Shown here: positions 54,786 to 63,446 of the stretch, in pieces
Numbering within the stretch: position 1 is the first letter of the stretch
Layout of the letters: each line of letters starts with the position of its first letter
Assembly (NCBI RefSeq): GCF_016919065.1
Contig: NZ_JAFFQA010000023.1
Span: forward strand, 1 to 64,000
Length of the DNA: 64,000 nt
From: Desulfobulbus rhabdoformis
Lineage (GTDB): Bacteria; Desulfobacterota; Desulfobulbia; Desulfobulbales; Desulfobulbaceae
Direction of reading: 5' to 3'
Translations under genes and position numbers: made by a program
Notes under the pieces: generated by a model
Seen by the model: only the letters and a program-made list of their open reading frames with translations
Database searches by the model: none
Told to the model about the DNA's origin: nothing

Positions 54786-55844
54786 ATGATGCAACGATCC
54801 GAGCAAACTCCCTTATTTTTCTCTCGAAAGGTAATCGGCTATCTAGGACTGGCGGGGCTTTTTTTCACCTTGTCGTTTTCTACGCTGTATTTTGTTCACC
54901 ACTATTTTGCCGCAGGGGAACTCCACATACCTTCCAGTTTCCTTGAACCCGGTGTCGTCGGCTTGCTGGGCATGCTTCTGGTTTCCTATTTCCTGGCAGA
55001 CGGCTTGCGGCTGTATTGTGTGATTCGGGGGATGGGATTTCGCATCCCCTTTGCCCATGTCGTCAAACTTGTCTTCGTCAATATTTTTGTTTCCAACGTC
55101 ACCCCCTTTGCAACCGGGGGAGGTGTCGTCCAGGTCTATTTCATGAAGCAGAAAGGTATGCCGGTTGGGGAGGCGACGGCAGCCACAACGATTCGTACCA
55201 TTCTGGCGGCCCTCATCCTGTTCACACTCGCACCCATCATCATTTGGGCCGAACCGAATCAATTTCGCCTGCTTGTTCACCACAACATTCTCTACGGTAT
55301 TACAGGGGTTTCCTGTGGTTATCTGATTTTTTTCTGGATTATTCTCAACAGGCATCGGCTTATCAAACGCTGGGTCTTCCGATGTCTGTATCTTCTTCAT
55401 AGGAAAAAAATTCTGTCGAGAGATCGGTTCAGGGGGTGGTTTTTAATGGGGTCCCGAGAGTTGAACCTGTTTTCCAACGGTTTTAAACGCTTTTTCAGAA
55501 CCAGTCCTGGCTGGGCGAGCCTTTCGGCAATCTTTACAGCGCTTTTCCTGCTGCTCCTCTTTTCATTTTCCGTGGTGCTGGTGCGGGCATTGGGATACAA
55601 GACTCCCGTTTTGACTCTACTGGCCATCCAGTTGGTGGTGACCTTTTTCATGTATTTTGCCCCCACACCGGGGGCGGCAGGTGTAGCCGAGGGTGGGTAT
55701 GGGTTACTGTTCGCGCAACTGGTGCAAAACAAGGATCTCGCGTTACTGACTCTGTCCTGGCGATTTTTCACCATTTATGTAGGTGTCGTGATCGGCATTA
55801 TAGTGATCTTCACCGAAATTTTTCAGCGCACAAAGGCAGAGTGA
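54786..55844 (+). CDS. Flippase-like membrane protein (MprF-N/AglD family)
   Basis: 352 residues with about eight TM helices and the family motif NVTPFATGGGVVQVYFMKQKG (about 98-118), plus FAPTPGAAGVAEGGYGLL near the C-terminus. This is the lysylphosphatidylglycerol-synthase TM/YbhN group, thought to flip or bind glycolipids or lipid-linked sugars. The stop overlaps the next start region, so it is coupled with the glycosyltransferase fusion. No ribosome site is seen. Confidence 0.85.
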   Translation: MMQRSEQTPLFFSRKVIGYLGLAGLFFTLSFSTLYFVHHYFAAGELHIPSSFLEPGVVGLLGMLLVSYFLADGLRLYCVIRGMGFRIPFAHVVKLVFVNIFVSNVTPFATGGGVVQVYFMKQKGMPVGEATAATTIRTILAALILFTLAPIIIWAEPNQFRLLVHHNILYGITGVSCGYLIFFWIILNRHRLIKRWVFRCLYLLHRKKILSRDRFRGWFLMGSRELNLFSNGFKRFFRTSPGWASLSAIFTALFLLLLFSFSVVLVRALGYKTPVLTLLAIQLVVTFFMYFAPTPGAAGVAEGGYGLLFAQLVQNKDLALLTLSWRFFTIYVGVVIGIIVIFTEIFQRTKAE

Positions 55845-55846
55845 CA

Positions 55847-58066
55847 ATGAAGCGTAGAAATAAACTGACGCTCTACCTTATTGCAACCTTGTTCCTCATG
55901 GCAGTTTTGATCGGCTACCGAGTCTCTCTCTTTATTCATGAGAAGGATTACCAGGCCCTCAATGCGGAAAATATCGAACGAATCGAGACTCGTCTCCAAG
56001 GCAGAAGCAGTTACCGATTTGCTGTTGTCGGCAATATCAGAAATTCCATGCGGATTTTTGAGCGACGCATCTCTCCTCTCATACAAAGCAGCGGCGCGGA
56101 TTTTTTGATATCTCTGGGGAACGCGGTGTACGACGGTGCCGAGGGGAAATATCGTTTGTTATACCGTGGTCTCAGGAAAATGGACATTCCCTACGTGCTG
56201 GCCGCCGGGCATAATGAGGTCGAAGATTTTGGAACTGAAAAATTTTATCATCATTTCGGCCCCTACTTTTTTTCTTTTCATCTGGGGAAAAGCTCTTTCA
56301 TTTTTCTCGATTCCACCGGACAAACATCGTGGAAATGGCAGATGCGCTGGCTCAGGCAGGAATTGACACTGGCGCAACAATACACAAATTGCTTTGTGTT
56401 TTTGAATCATGCACTTTTTCCCTTGCCAGGCTTCGACCCGGACGAGACACATTATGTTCTTGATGCGGCATTGAGCCGGGAATTACGCCAGCTGTTTTCT
56501 CGCAACCGGGTGACTGCTGTTTTCTCAACCGGCTATCCCACCTATCACGAACGTCTTGAACAAGGGGTAAGATATATTATCTCGGGCGGTGGCGGTGGCC
56601 TGCTCTTCGATCGACAAGAGCCTTACCAGATTGCAAGCGTTGTCGTGGGGCCAGATCAGCCTACGTTTGCGAACATTGAGGCCAGCGGACGCTTGGGGAC
56701 GCTCCGCGAAAAGCTGGAGACCTTGAAACTGTACCTGCATTCTTTGTTTTATATCGGTCTTTTCAATGGGTTGCTGGTTTTGGCTCTAACCAGTCTGGTG
56801 GCGTTGAAACTTTACTCGCTGATTTTGCGTCAAGAGAGTTTGTACAGGGATTTCAGCGTCGACGAAACAGCGCTGTCGCAAAAAACGCTTCACGTGGCCA
56901 TGTTCACCAATAACTACCTGCCATTTATTGGTGGCGTTCCCCTTTCCATAGATAGACTTTGCCGGGGACTCGTGCAACTTGGAGAAGTGGTAAGGATCTT
57001 CGCGCCCAACTACCCTGAAGCACAGAGTGACCCAGAAGACCCCCATGTCGTCCGCTGTCCCGGATTGTTTAACCTGCGCCTGGCCGAGTTTCCTCTCGTC
57101 AATGTCTTTTCCCGTAGGATCAAAGCGGAATTCACAATAGGTGAATACGACCTGGTTCACGTGCACCATCCCTTTTGGCTCGGGAAAAAGGGGATGCACC
57201 TTGCAAAGAAACGGCGCCTGCCCGTGGTCTTTACCTACCACACCCGGCTGGAACGATATACGCACTATATCCCTTTTCCGGGCACGGCACTGAAAAATCT
57301 CGCGGCACATGTATTGATCAAGCGTTTCGCTAACCATTGTGACGCCATTATCACGCCCACGCCCTCAACCGAGATGTACCTACGTAACTTGGGGGTCAAC
57401 GCTCTTATCGAGACCATCCCCACCGGCATTGATATGGAAAACTACAAATGCTGGACGTCGCAACAGATTCAGGCTTTGCGAAATCAATACGCACCATCTG
57501 ATGTTCCCCTCCTGATTAGCGTTTCACGCATGGCCAGGGAAAAGAATCTCGACTTCCTGATCGATGGACTCGCAAAGGTAAAAAAATTGTTTGGTGGCCC
57601 ATTTAAATGTTTGTTAGTTGGGGATGGTCCGGAGAAGAAACGACTTAAGGAGAAAGCTGGCGCGCTCGAATTAGATGAGCATGTCATTTTTACAGGAAAT
57701 CTGGCTCCTCAAGTCGTTGCCTTGTATTATCTTGCCGCCGACCTTTTTGTTTTTGCCTCAACCTCGGAAACGCAAGGGATGGTCCTGATCGAGGCCATGG
57801 CTGGCGGATGTCCCGTGGTCGCAGTGCGAGCCAGCGGGGTCCACGACGTGGTGAGAGATGGATATAACGGTATGATGGTCGCTGAAAGCACTGAAAACTG
57901 GGCAGAAGGGGTAACCTCTCTCTTAAAAGACCGCCATCGGTTGTCTGATTTGTCGAAAAGCACTCAGATATTTGCACAGGAGTATGCAGAAGAAAAGATC
58001 GCGGCAAAGGTTCTTAGCCTGTACCGACGTGTGATCGTCCTTGGAAAGGACAAAAAAGAACTCTGA
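55847..58066 (+). CDS. Fusion: degenerate metallophosphoesterase + GT4 glycosyltransferase
   Basis: About 739 residues (ATG 55847; GTG 55841 also possible). TM1 about 8-28, then a calcineurin-like phosphoesterase domain (about 55-285), TM2 about 300-325 (FYIGLFNGLLVLALTSLVAL), then a GT4 glycosyltransferase (about 345-730) with FTNNYLPFIGGVPLSIDRL, HVHHPFWLG, SVSRMAREKNLDFLI, GDGPEKKRL and ETQGMVLIEAMAGGCPVVA. The phosphoesterase has lost its metal ligands: GDT reads GNI, GDxxD reads GNAVYDG, GNHE reads GHNE, and GHxH is gone. Topology puts it outside and the GT inside. It is coupled to a flippase-like gene. Confidence 0.82.
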   Translation: MKRRNKLTLYLIATLFLMAVLIGYRVSLFIHEKDYQALNAENIERIETRLQGRSSYRFAVVGNIRNSMRIFERRISPLIQSSGADFLISLGNAVYDGAEGKYRLLYRGLRKMDIPYVLAAGHNEVEDFGTEKFYHHFGPYFFSFHLGKSSFIFLDSTGQTSWKWQMRWLRQELTLAQQYTNCFVFLNHALFPLPGFDPDETHYVLDAALSRELRQLFSRNRVTAVFSTGYPTYHERLEQGVRYIISGGGGGLLFDRQEPYQIASVVVGPDQPTFANIEASGRLGTLREKLETLKLYLHSLFYIGLFNGLLVLALTSLVALKLYSLILRQESLYRDFSVDETALSQKTLHVAMFTNNYLPFIGGVPLSIDRLCRGLVQLGEVVRIFAPNYPEAQSDPEDPHVVRCPGLFNLRLAEFPLVNVFSRRIKAEFTIGEYDLVHVHHPFWLGKKGMHLAKKRRLPVVFTYHTRLERYTHYIPFPGTALKNLAAHVLIKRFANHCDAIITPTPSTEMYLRNLGVNALIETIPTGIDMENYKCWTSQQIQALRNQYAPSDVPLLISVSRMAREKNLDFLIDGLAKVKKLFGGPFKCLLVGDGPEKKRLKEKAGALELDEHVIFTGNLAPQVVALYYLAADLFVFASTSETQGMVLIEAMAGGCPVVAVRASGVHDVVRDGYNGMMVAESTENWAEGVTSLLKDRHRLSDLSKSTQIFAQEYAEEKIAAKVLSLYRRVIVLGKDKKEL

Positions 58067-58219
58067 AAAAGTCATCTGCCAAAAGCAAATGGAAACAACT
58101 TTACTCCTGAATCCGTGAACATTCATCGGTATGTCAACTTCGTTGTTTGTGGCATGCCTGTGAATATTGTGAAACGATCGACCACCTCTGAACTGTATGC
58201 TGAAAAAAAGGTGAAAAAA

Positions 58220-59005
58220 ATGACCACATTTAAAAATATCCGTTTGGAAAGAGACCAAGCTCTTGCAGTGGTTTCCATTGATCGCCCAAAAGCTATGAAC
58301 GCTCTGAATTATGACACGTTGCAGGAATTAAAGGTATGCTTTGAACAGATAAGTGGTGACCATACCTTGAAGGTTATCCTTTTGACAGGTAGCGGGGAAA
58401 AGGCTTTTGTTGCGGGGGCTGATATCTCCTATATGCGCAGGATGAACGCACATGAAGCAACGGAGTTCGCCCATCTGGGACATAGCGTGATGATGATGAT
58501 AGAAAGCGCGCCTCAGCCGGTGATTGCTGCGGTAAATGGTTTTGCCTTAGGCGGTGGCTGCGAACTTACTTTGGCCTGTGATATCCGTATAGCTTCTACC
58601 AACGCAAAATTCGGTCAGCCGGAGGTTAATCTTGGGGTAATTCCAGGTTTCGGTGGAAGCCAGCGACTGCCACGATTGGTGGGAAAAGGAGTAGCCAGTG
58701 AACTCTTATACACCGGTGACATTATTGATTCGACAGAGGCTCTTCGCATTGGACTTGTTAACCGTGTCGTGCCACAAGATAAATTGATGTCAACCTGCAA
58801 AAACATTGCCGAAAAGATTTGCAGCAAGGGGCCTAGAGCAATACAGATATGTAAACAAACAATAAATAATGGTTGCCAGATGGATATTGCCAGGGCAAGC
58901 CAATATGAAGCGATACAATTTGGTCAGTGCTTTGCCAGTGAAGACCAAACGGAAGGGATGACGGCTTTTCTGGAGAAACGGCCACCTCTATTTACAGGAA
59001 ATTAA
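58220..59005 (+). CDS. Enoyl-CoA hydratase/isomerase (crotonase family)
   Basis: 261 residues from ATG 58220 (AAAGGTG upstream), the normal length. Oxyanion-hole motifs: ADISYM and FALGGGCELTLACD; both catalytic Glu are kept (GCEL and GQPEVNLG). It hydrates 2-enoyl-CoA, most like crotonase/3-hydroxybutyryl-CoA dehydratase. It stands alone, and no other beta-oxidation gene is nearby. Confidence 0.93.
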   Translation: MTTFKNIRLERDQALAVVSIDRPKAMNALNYDTLQELKVCFEQISGDHTLKVILLTGSGEKAFVAGADISYMRRMNAHEATEFAHLGHSVMMMIESAPQPVIAAVNGFALGGGCELTLACDIRIASTNAKFGQPEVNLGVIPGFGGSQRLPRLVGKGVASELLYTGDIIDSTEALRIGLVNRVVPQDKLMSTCKNIAEKICSKGPRAIQICKQTINNGCQMDIARASQYEAIQFGQCFASEDQTEGMTAFLEKRPPLFTGN

Positions 59006-59202
59006 CATTCGGTATAAGAAAGCACATCTGCATGACTCATATTCAGCTAGAGTATCAGGAAGAAGCTCAAGGTTTAAAAAAGATGGGGACTTCAGAGAAA
59101 TCTGTGGGTGAACTCCGGCATTCACCTCGATCATGCCATGATTCTGTCTCAAAAGCGGGACCATCTCTTTTGCATCAGGAGTGCATGTATTGGCTACCGG
59201 CT

Positions 59203-60090
59203 TCAGGTTGCAGAAATCTGGAATTGCTCAGCTAAATCCAGCCAAGCCTTGGCAGGGGGAGGCAAATAGCCACCTCGCCGCCAGACCAACCCCATGTGCC
59301 AATGGATAACCGGTTGATCGATAGGGATGCGCCTGGTCAGGGCATGAGGACGTTGCAGAGCAATCATCCGTGGTAAAAAGCAGGCGCCCAATTTGAGAGC
59401 AGCCAATTCGACAAGAAAATCGATTTGGCTCGAATAAGCCGCAACTTTGGGAGTAAAACCATTTTTTCGGCATGCTCCAAGAATGATAGGGTTCAAAGCC
59501 CAGCCTTCCGCATAAAGGACGAAAGGTACTTCTGCCAACTCAGCAAAGGTAAGGCGGTCGCATTGTGCAAGTGCATGGTCGACGGAGATCAACATGTCAA
59601 TCGGTTCCCGCCGTAGTTCGTGAAATTCTAAGAGTTCATTCACCGGCAACAATGCAGCAGCAATATCGAGTTCCCCCGCAAGTACGAGTTCCTCAAGCCG
59701 CTTACTGCCGTATTCTACGAGCTGCAGATCGACCTTCGGGTAAAGTTTGCGGTAAGTCATAAACCACCGGGCAAACAGAGTGTTGCTACCAATTGGGGGG
59801 AAACCCAAGCGAAAAGTGCCCCCCATGATACACCGAAGTTCCTCAATTTCAGCTTTAAGGTCCTCGCTTTCCGCCAGGATTGTCAACGCACGGCGATAGA
59901 CAATTTTTCCAGCGTCCGTCAAAACACAATTATGGCCGACCCGGTCGAGAAGCTGGAGCTCCAGTTCCTCTTCAAGTTGTTTGACCGCCTTGCTCACCGT
60001 TGGCTGTGTAGATATCAAGGTTTTGGCTGCCCGGGTAAAGCCCCCTTGCCGAACAACCTCTACAAATGCCTGTAGTGTTCTCATCTCCAT
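59203..60090 (-). CDS. LysR-family transcriptional regulator
   Basis: 295 residues. N-terminal winged HTH (LQAFVEVVRQGGFTRAAKTLISTQPTVSKAVKQLEEEL) and a C-terminal effector domain (GTFRLGFPPIGSNTLFA...VDLQLVEYG). A start two codons later is possible. It is divergent from the small gene and symporter scar at 60189, which it probably regulated. Confidence 0.93.
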   Translation of the reverse strand: MEMRTLQAFVEVVRQGGFTRAAKTLISTQPTVSKAVKQLEEELELQLLDRVGHNCVLTDAGKIVYRRALTILAESEDLKAEIEELRCIMGGTFRLGFPPIGSNTLFARWFMTYRKLYPKVDLQLVEYGSKRLEELVLAGELDIAAALLPVNELLEFHELRREPIDMLISVDHALAQCDRLTFAELAEVPFVLYAEGWALNPIILGACRKNGFTPKVAAYSSQIDFLVELAALKLGACFLPRMIALQRPHALTRRIPIDQPVIHWHMGLVWRRGGYLPPPAKAWLDLAEQFQISAT

Positions 60091-60102
60091 GTTATTCCTA
60101 TT

Positions 60103-60121
60103 TCGAATAGTTTATATTCGA
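60103..60121. promoter_or_regulatory. LysR-type operator
   Basis: Inverted repeat TCGAAT-agtttat-ATTCGA, 12 bp upstream of the LysR start and 68 bp before the divergent gene: the size and place of a LysR box. Confidence 0.5.
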
Positions 60122-60188
60122 TTAAATCATTTTACGAATGATAGACCTCCGCTTATCGTACATCAAGAAAATACTTCAGGAGACTACA

Positions 60189-60365
60189 ATGAAGAAAAAG
60201 GAGATGTTGAACAATCAGAAAAACGAGCTTGTAAGTCAAGACCACAAACATGATAGAAAAACAATTCGGACTGTTCATCCTGATACCTGGAAAGAAATAT
60301 ATACTATTTGGTCCATACCTCCCGGCTCTTGGTGGGATAAAGGTATTAAAAAAACGAAAAAATGA
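60189..60365 (+). CDS. Small symporter-companion protein
   Basis: 58 residues, charged N-terminus then TWKEIYTIWSIPPGSWWDKGIKKTKK. AGGAGA precedes the ATG. Its stop overlaps (ATGA) the start of a sodium:solute symporter remnant, the arrangement of small companion subunits of such carriers. With the symporter deleted it is probably now useless. Confidence 0.55.
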   Translation: MKKKEMLNNQKNELVSQDHKHDRKTIRTVHPDTWKEIYTIWSIPPGSWWDKGIKKTKK

Positions 60366-60542
60366 ATATTGCTCCCCACTTGCTGTTGATCAGTGTGGTC
60401 TTTATCTTCGCCATTATCGGTTCGCAGCAATATTGCCAAAGCGGGTTCTCGACAGATTATTCTATAACAACCGTAGAGCTAACCTGATACATTGGTCATT
60501 ATCACAGCAGTGATGCTCCTGGCTCCCGATTCAAAAAAATAA
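60362..60542 (+). pseudogene. Sodium:solute symporter gene reduced to its two ends
   Basis: 60362-60487 encodes MNIAPHLLLISVVFIFAIIG..., the first TM helix of an SSS-family symporter, followed by a stop. 60495-60542 encodes VIITAVMLLAPDSKK and a stop, which looks like the C-terminal end of such a carrier. Some 1.3 kb of coding DNA is missing between them, judging from family length. Confidence 0.55.
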
Positions 60543-60690
60543 AATTAATTGCATCTGCCGATTGCTGCTTACCCCTGCCCATTCTTTCCATTGAAGTTAC
60601 CTCAAAGAGTTCGCCGTGCAACAACGTGGCATGGACGATCAGTCACATCGGGAATACATGCTCTGTTCATATGGCGTATTAACCCCCGTA

Positions 60691-60748
60691 TTGGTTGGGC
60701 CAATTTATCGTTGACATCACCTCTGTGGCTTGATATTGGTTGGGCCAA
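60691..60748 (+). promoter_or_regulatory. Twin GntR-type operators
   Basis: The 19-base sequence TATTGGTTGGGCCAATTTA occurs twice (centred near 60697 and 60742), 45 bp apart, each with the palindrome TTGG...CCAA. A TTGACA lies between them (60711-60716). They precede the GntR/FadR-type gene and are probably its own operators. Confidence 0.65.
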
Positions 60749-60771
60749 TTTAATGGAATTGTGTGGGGAGC

Positions 60772-61434
60772 ATGGATAATAAGCGACATGATGAAATCGT
60801 CAGCCAGATAGAAGGGCTTATCAAAAATGGGCAGCTCAAGGCTGGGGAGAGGCTACCGGCAGAACGGTTCCTGGCCGAAAAGTTCCAGGTTTCACGAAAT
60901 ACGGTGAGGGAGGCTATAAAAGCTCTTGCAGAAAGTGGGATTGTCGCAAGCCGCCGCGGATCTGGGACATTTGTTGCAGAAGGAGCACTCCGTCATATTG
61001 TGGAGGGGGCGTCCCGTCAGCGTACGCGACTCAACGAAATATTTGAGCTTCGCAAAATCTTCGAGCCTCAGATTGCGGCTCTTGCTGCAAAGAGGATTAC
61101 AAGGGAACAGCTGGCTGAACTAGGACAGGTGCTGGAAGAGCAGGCAAAAGCAAAGGAGTCGGGCGTAAACGAGGTTGAACTGGATGAACGTTTTCATCAC
61201 CTTATTGCCCAGGCAACTGGTAATCGTGCGCTTCTGGATCTGTATGAAACCCTCAGCGGCATCCTGGGTGAAAGCAGAATAAGCGAACTACAAAGCAAAG
61301 AACGATACCTCAATTCCATAGACAACCATAAGAAAATCCTCAAAGCACTGAGCTGTCAGTCAGAAAAAGAGGCGGCACAATGCATGCGCCGTCACATGGA
61401 TCAAGTAGAACAGAATCTTGATAACCTTACATAG
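60772..61434 (+). CDS. GntR/FadR-family regulator (LldR/PdhR-like)
   Basis: About 220 residues. N-terminal winged HTH (GQLKAGERLPAERFLAEKFQVSRNTVREAIKALAESG) and a C-terminal all-helical FCD domain (FELRKIFEPQIAALAA...DERFHHLIAQATGN), with the metal-binding Asp/His pattern. A GTG start 9 bp upstream is possible. Its neighbour is an FMN lactate-type dehydrogenase, so lactate or another 2-hydroxy acid is the likely effector. Confidence 0.9.
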   Translation: MDNKRHDEIVSQIEGLIKNGQLKAGERLPAERFLAEKFQVSRNTVREAIKALAESGIVASRRGSGTFVAEGALRHIVEGASRQRTRLNEIFELRKIFEPQIAALAAKRITREQLAELGQVLEEQAKAKESGVNEVELDERFHHLIAQATGNRALLDLYETLSGILGESRISELQSKERYLNSIDNHKKILKALSCQSEKEAAQCMRRHMDQVEQNLDNLT

Positions 61435-61475
61435 GTACAGGCCCCATACCAAAAAAGAAGTGGAGAACAAAAATC

Positions 61476-62486
61476 ATGAATGAAATTTACGAGAGCGCAA
61501 AAGAGAAAATGCAAGGGTTCTGCAGGGTTTGTAAACTGTGCGACGGTAAAGCATGCAGGGGAGAAGTTCCCGGTATGGGCGGGCTGGGTACCGGTTCCTC
61601 CTTTACTGCGAACCTGGAAGCACTTGCCCGATATAGATTCAATATGCGAGTGCTTCACGACGTTACCACTCCTGACACTCAGGTGAATGCTTTGGGCAAG
61701 GATTTTTCAATGCCGGTACTTGCTGCGCCAATTGGCGGTGTAAGTTTCAACATGGGTGGCAAGGTCAGTGAAGAAGAATATATTAACGCAGTTATAGGTG
61801 GTTGCCGGGCTGCAGGTACCATGGGGTGTACAGGAGACGGCGTCCCCGAATTTATTCATGTTGCTGGTTTTGAAGCGATTAAAAAGAACAATGGTGAAGG
61901 GATCCCCTTTATTAAGCCCTGGGAAGATGAGGAGTTGTTCGAAAAGCTAAAGAAGGCGGAAGACTCCGGAAGCTCCGTGTTCGGTATGGATATCGACGCA
62001 GCCGGCCTTGTCACCCTGAGACAAATGGGAAGACCGGTATCCCCCAAAACAGTTGATGAAATAAAAAAAATTATCGCATCAACCAAAATGAAGTTCATCC
62101 TCAAGGGGGTGATGACAGTGGATGAGGCCATCCTCGCCTGTGAAGCCGGTGCAGACGGTATCGTTGTCTCAAATCACGGCGGTAGAGTCCTCGACTCGTC
62201 TCCTGGGGCGGCTGAGGTTCTGGAGGATATCGCCAAGGAAGTTAAAGGTAAGTTGACTATTATTGCCGATGGTGGTGTTCGTAGCGGTGGCGATGTATTA
62301 AAACTTCTGGCACTTGGAGCGGACCTTGTAATGATTGGCAGGCCTGTTTCCGTTGCAGCTGTCGGCGGCCTCCAGGAGGGGGTGGAAAAATACCTTGCCA
62401 AGATTAAAGGTGAGCTCATTCAGGCCATGGTTCTCACCGGCACAGCTTCTGTCTCCATGGTAAATAGAAATATTTTGCGTTCTTAA
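61476..62486 (+). CDS. FMN-dependent 2-hydroxy-acid dehydrogenase (lactate-type)
   Basis: 336 residues, a TIM-barrel flavoprotein. The active-site motif SNHGGRVLD holds the catalytic His, and FMN phosphate binding is seen in IIADGGVRSGGDVLKLLALGADLVMIGRP. The N-terminus has a Cys cluster at residues 16, 19, 22 and 27 (CRVCKLCDGKAC), not usual in lactate oxidases. GGAGAA lies before the ATG. It should oxidise L-lactate or a similar acid to the keto acid. Confidence 0.88.
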   Translation: MNEIYESAKEKMQGFCRVCKLCDGKACRGEVPGMGGLGTGSSFTANLEALARYRFNMRVLHDVTTPDTQVNALGKDFSMPVLAAPIGGVSFNMGGKVSEEEYINAVIGGCRAAGTMGCTGDGVPEFIHVAGFEAIKKNNGEGIPFIKPWEDEELFEKLKKAEDSGSSVFGMDIDAAGLVTLRQMGRPVSPKTVDEIKKIIASTKMKFILKGVMTVDEAILACEAGADGIVVSNHGGRVLDSSPGAAEVLEDIAKEVKGKLTIIADGGVRSGGDVLKLLALGADLVMIGRPVSVAAVGGLQEGVEKYLAKIKGELIQAMVLTGTASVSMVNRNILRS

Positions 62487-62491
62487 AAAAC

Positions 62492-62507
62492 GGCTCGAGG
62501 CCGAGCC
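62492..62507 (+). terminator. Hairpin after the dehydrogenase
   Basis: GGCTCG-aggc-CGAGCC, 6 bases after the stop; no T tract. Confidence 0.4.
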
Positions 62508-62517
62508 AATAGAAATT

Positions 62518-62670
62518 ATGCTGCTCTATCTTGCTTTGGGAGGCGTTGCAGGTTTGCTAACCGGGCTCATTGGGATAGGCGGCGGACTGGTCATCGCCTC
62601 GATGCTCACCTTTGCTGCCCAACCGTTGTCACGTTGTCAGCATCTTTGGCCATGTCGCTTCTGGTAGTTT
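62518..62670 (+). pseudogene. Truncated TauE/SafE-family permease
   Basis: ATG 62518 opens LLYLALGGVAGLLTGLIGIGGGLVIASML, the first TauE/SafE motif (Gly-rich helix). After a frameshift near 62625 it continues VVTLSASLAMSLLVVLAHA, then runs into the csp terminator shared with the cassette at 43.9 kb. The gene was cut by the cassette's arrival. Confidence 0.75.
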
Positions 62671-62674
62671 TGGC

Positions 62675-62716
62675 ACACGCAAACAACAAACCCCACATGG
62701 AGTGGGGTTTGTTGTT
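62675..62716 (-). terminator. Terminator of csp copy 3
   Basis: CAACAAACCCCAC...GTGGGGTTTGTTG (plus: stem around ATGGA), a 13-bp stem with a T-rich end on the minus strand. Confidence 0.85.
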
Positions 62717-62735
62717 TTTGGCGAAGACGGAACGA

Positions 62736-62936
62736 TCAGCACTTCACGACATTTTGTGCCGATGGTCCTTTGGGGCCGTCGGTCACATCGAAGCTTACCC
62801 GGGCGCCTTCTTCAAGAGACTTGAAGCCAGAGCCCTGAATGGCAGTATGATGAACAAAGACATCTTTGCCACCTTCTTGCTCGATAAAACCAAATCCTTT
62901 TGAATCGTTAAACCATTTTACAGTTCCTTCAGCCAT
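62736..62936 (-). CDS. Cold-shock protein, CspA family (copy 3)
   Basis: 66 residues from ATG 62936 (AAGGAG upstream), RNP1 and RNP2 intact. Nearly identical to copies 1 and 2; differences include [10 protein letters not shown]. The leader carries the conserved hairpin at 63016-63040. Confidence 0.95.
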   Translation of the reverse strand: MAEGTVKWFNDSKGFGFIEQEGGKDVFVHHTAIQGSGFKSLEEGARVSFDVTDGPKGPSAQNVVKC

Positions 62937-63015
62937 TGCAACTACTCCTTGTTCGTTGTGTGTACATATCACACAGTTCTGTGGCTGGTCCGTTTTGGGG
63001 ACCAGTGGTGATGCA

Positions 63016-63040
63016 CCGCATTATCAAAAGGATGATGCGG
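63016..63040 (-). promoter_or_regulatory. Conserved hairpin in csp leader (copy 3)
   Basis: Minus-strand CCGCATCATC-cttttGATAATGCGG: same stem as at 46769 with one changed pair, 80 bases before the csp start. Confidence 0.65.
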
Positions 63041-63069
63041 CAAACGGTTAAAACCTCAAGTTCTGCTTA

Positions 63070-63290
63070 TTACCTGGCTTGGCCAGACAAGCCGAAGACA
63101 TTGGACGCGTTAGATCCACGATTGCGTGAACGGCGCGAACCTGAAGTTGTATGTGCTTTTTTGCCGGTTGCCCTGTGACAGGCTTTGAACCCGGATTTTT
63201 CCAATTTGAGAGAGAGCCAGTTTTTTTGCCTTGTGCTTGGTACGGGGAAAAACAAGGGTGGTTGCCATATGTTCATTTTTGAGCAGACGG
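63070..63290 (-). pseudogene. DEAD-box helicase remnant
   Basis: Minus-strand pieces in two frames: VFPRTKHKAKKLAL and KLEKSGFKA, then SGSRRSRNRGSNASNVFGLSGQAR. They match the middle (VFTRTKHKAKSLALKLEKSGFKA) and the last residues of the helicase at 45472. Most of the gene is deleted. It lies exactly where the helicase sits in the other cassette. Confidence 0.85.
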
Positions 63291-63446
63291 AGAGACAACG
63301 CAGTATCCCTGGTGGCGGATTGCTGTTAACCGCGTAAAAAGACAAAATCTGATGGCTTCGCAGCAAAAAGATCGTGTGCACGAAAATCAATTAATGCCTG
63401 ATATGCACGTAATTAGAGTGAGATGGTGAAGAGCCGAGAGGGGGGA

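Noticed and set aside
58115..58219. Longer N-terminus of the enoyl-CoA hydratase
   Set aside because: The extra 35 residues fall in a dispersed repeat and match no crotonase; the ATG at 58220 has a ribosome site and fits family length.
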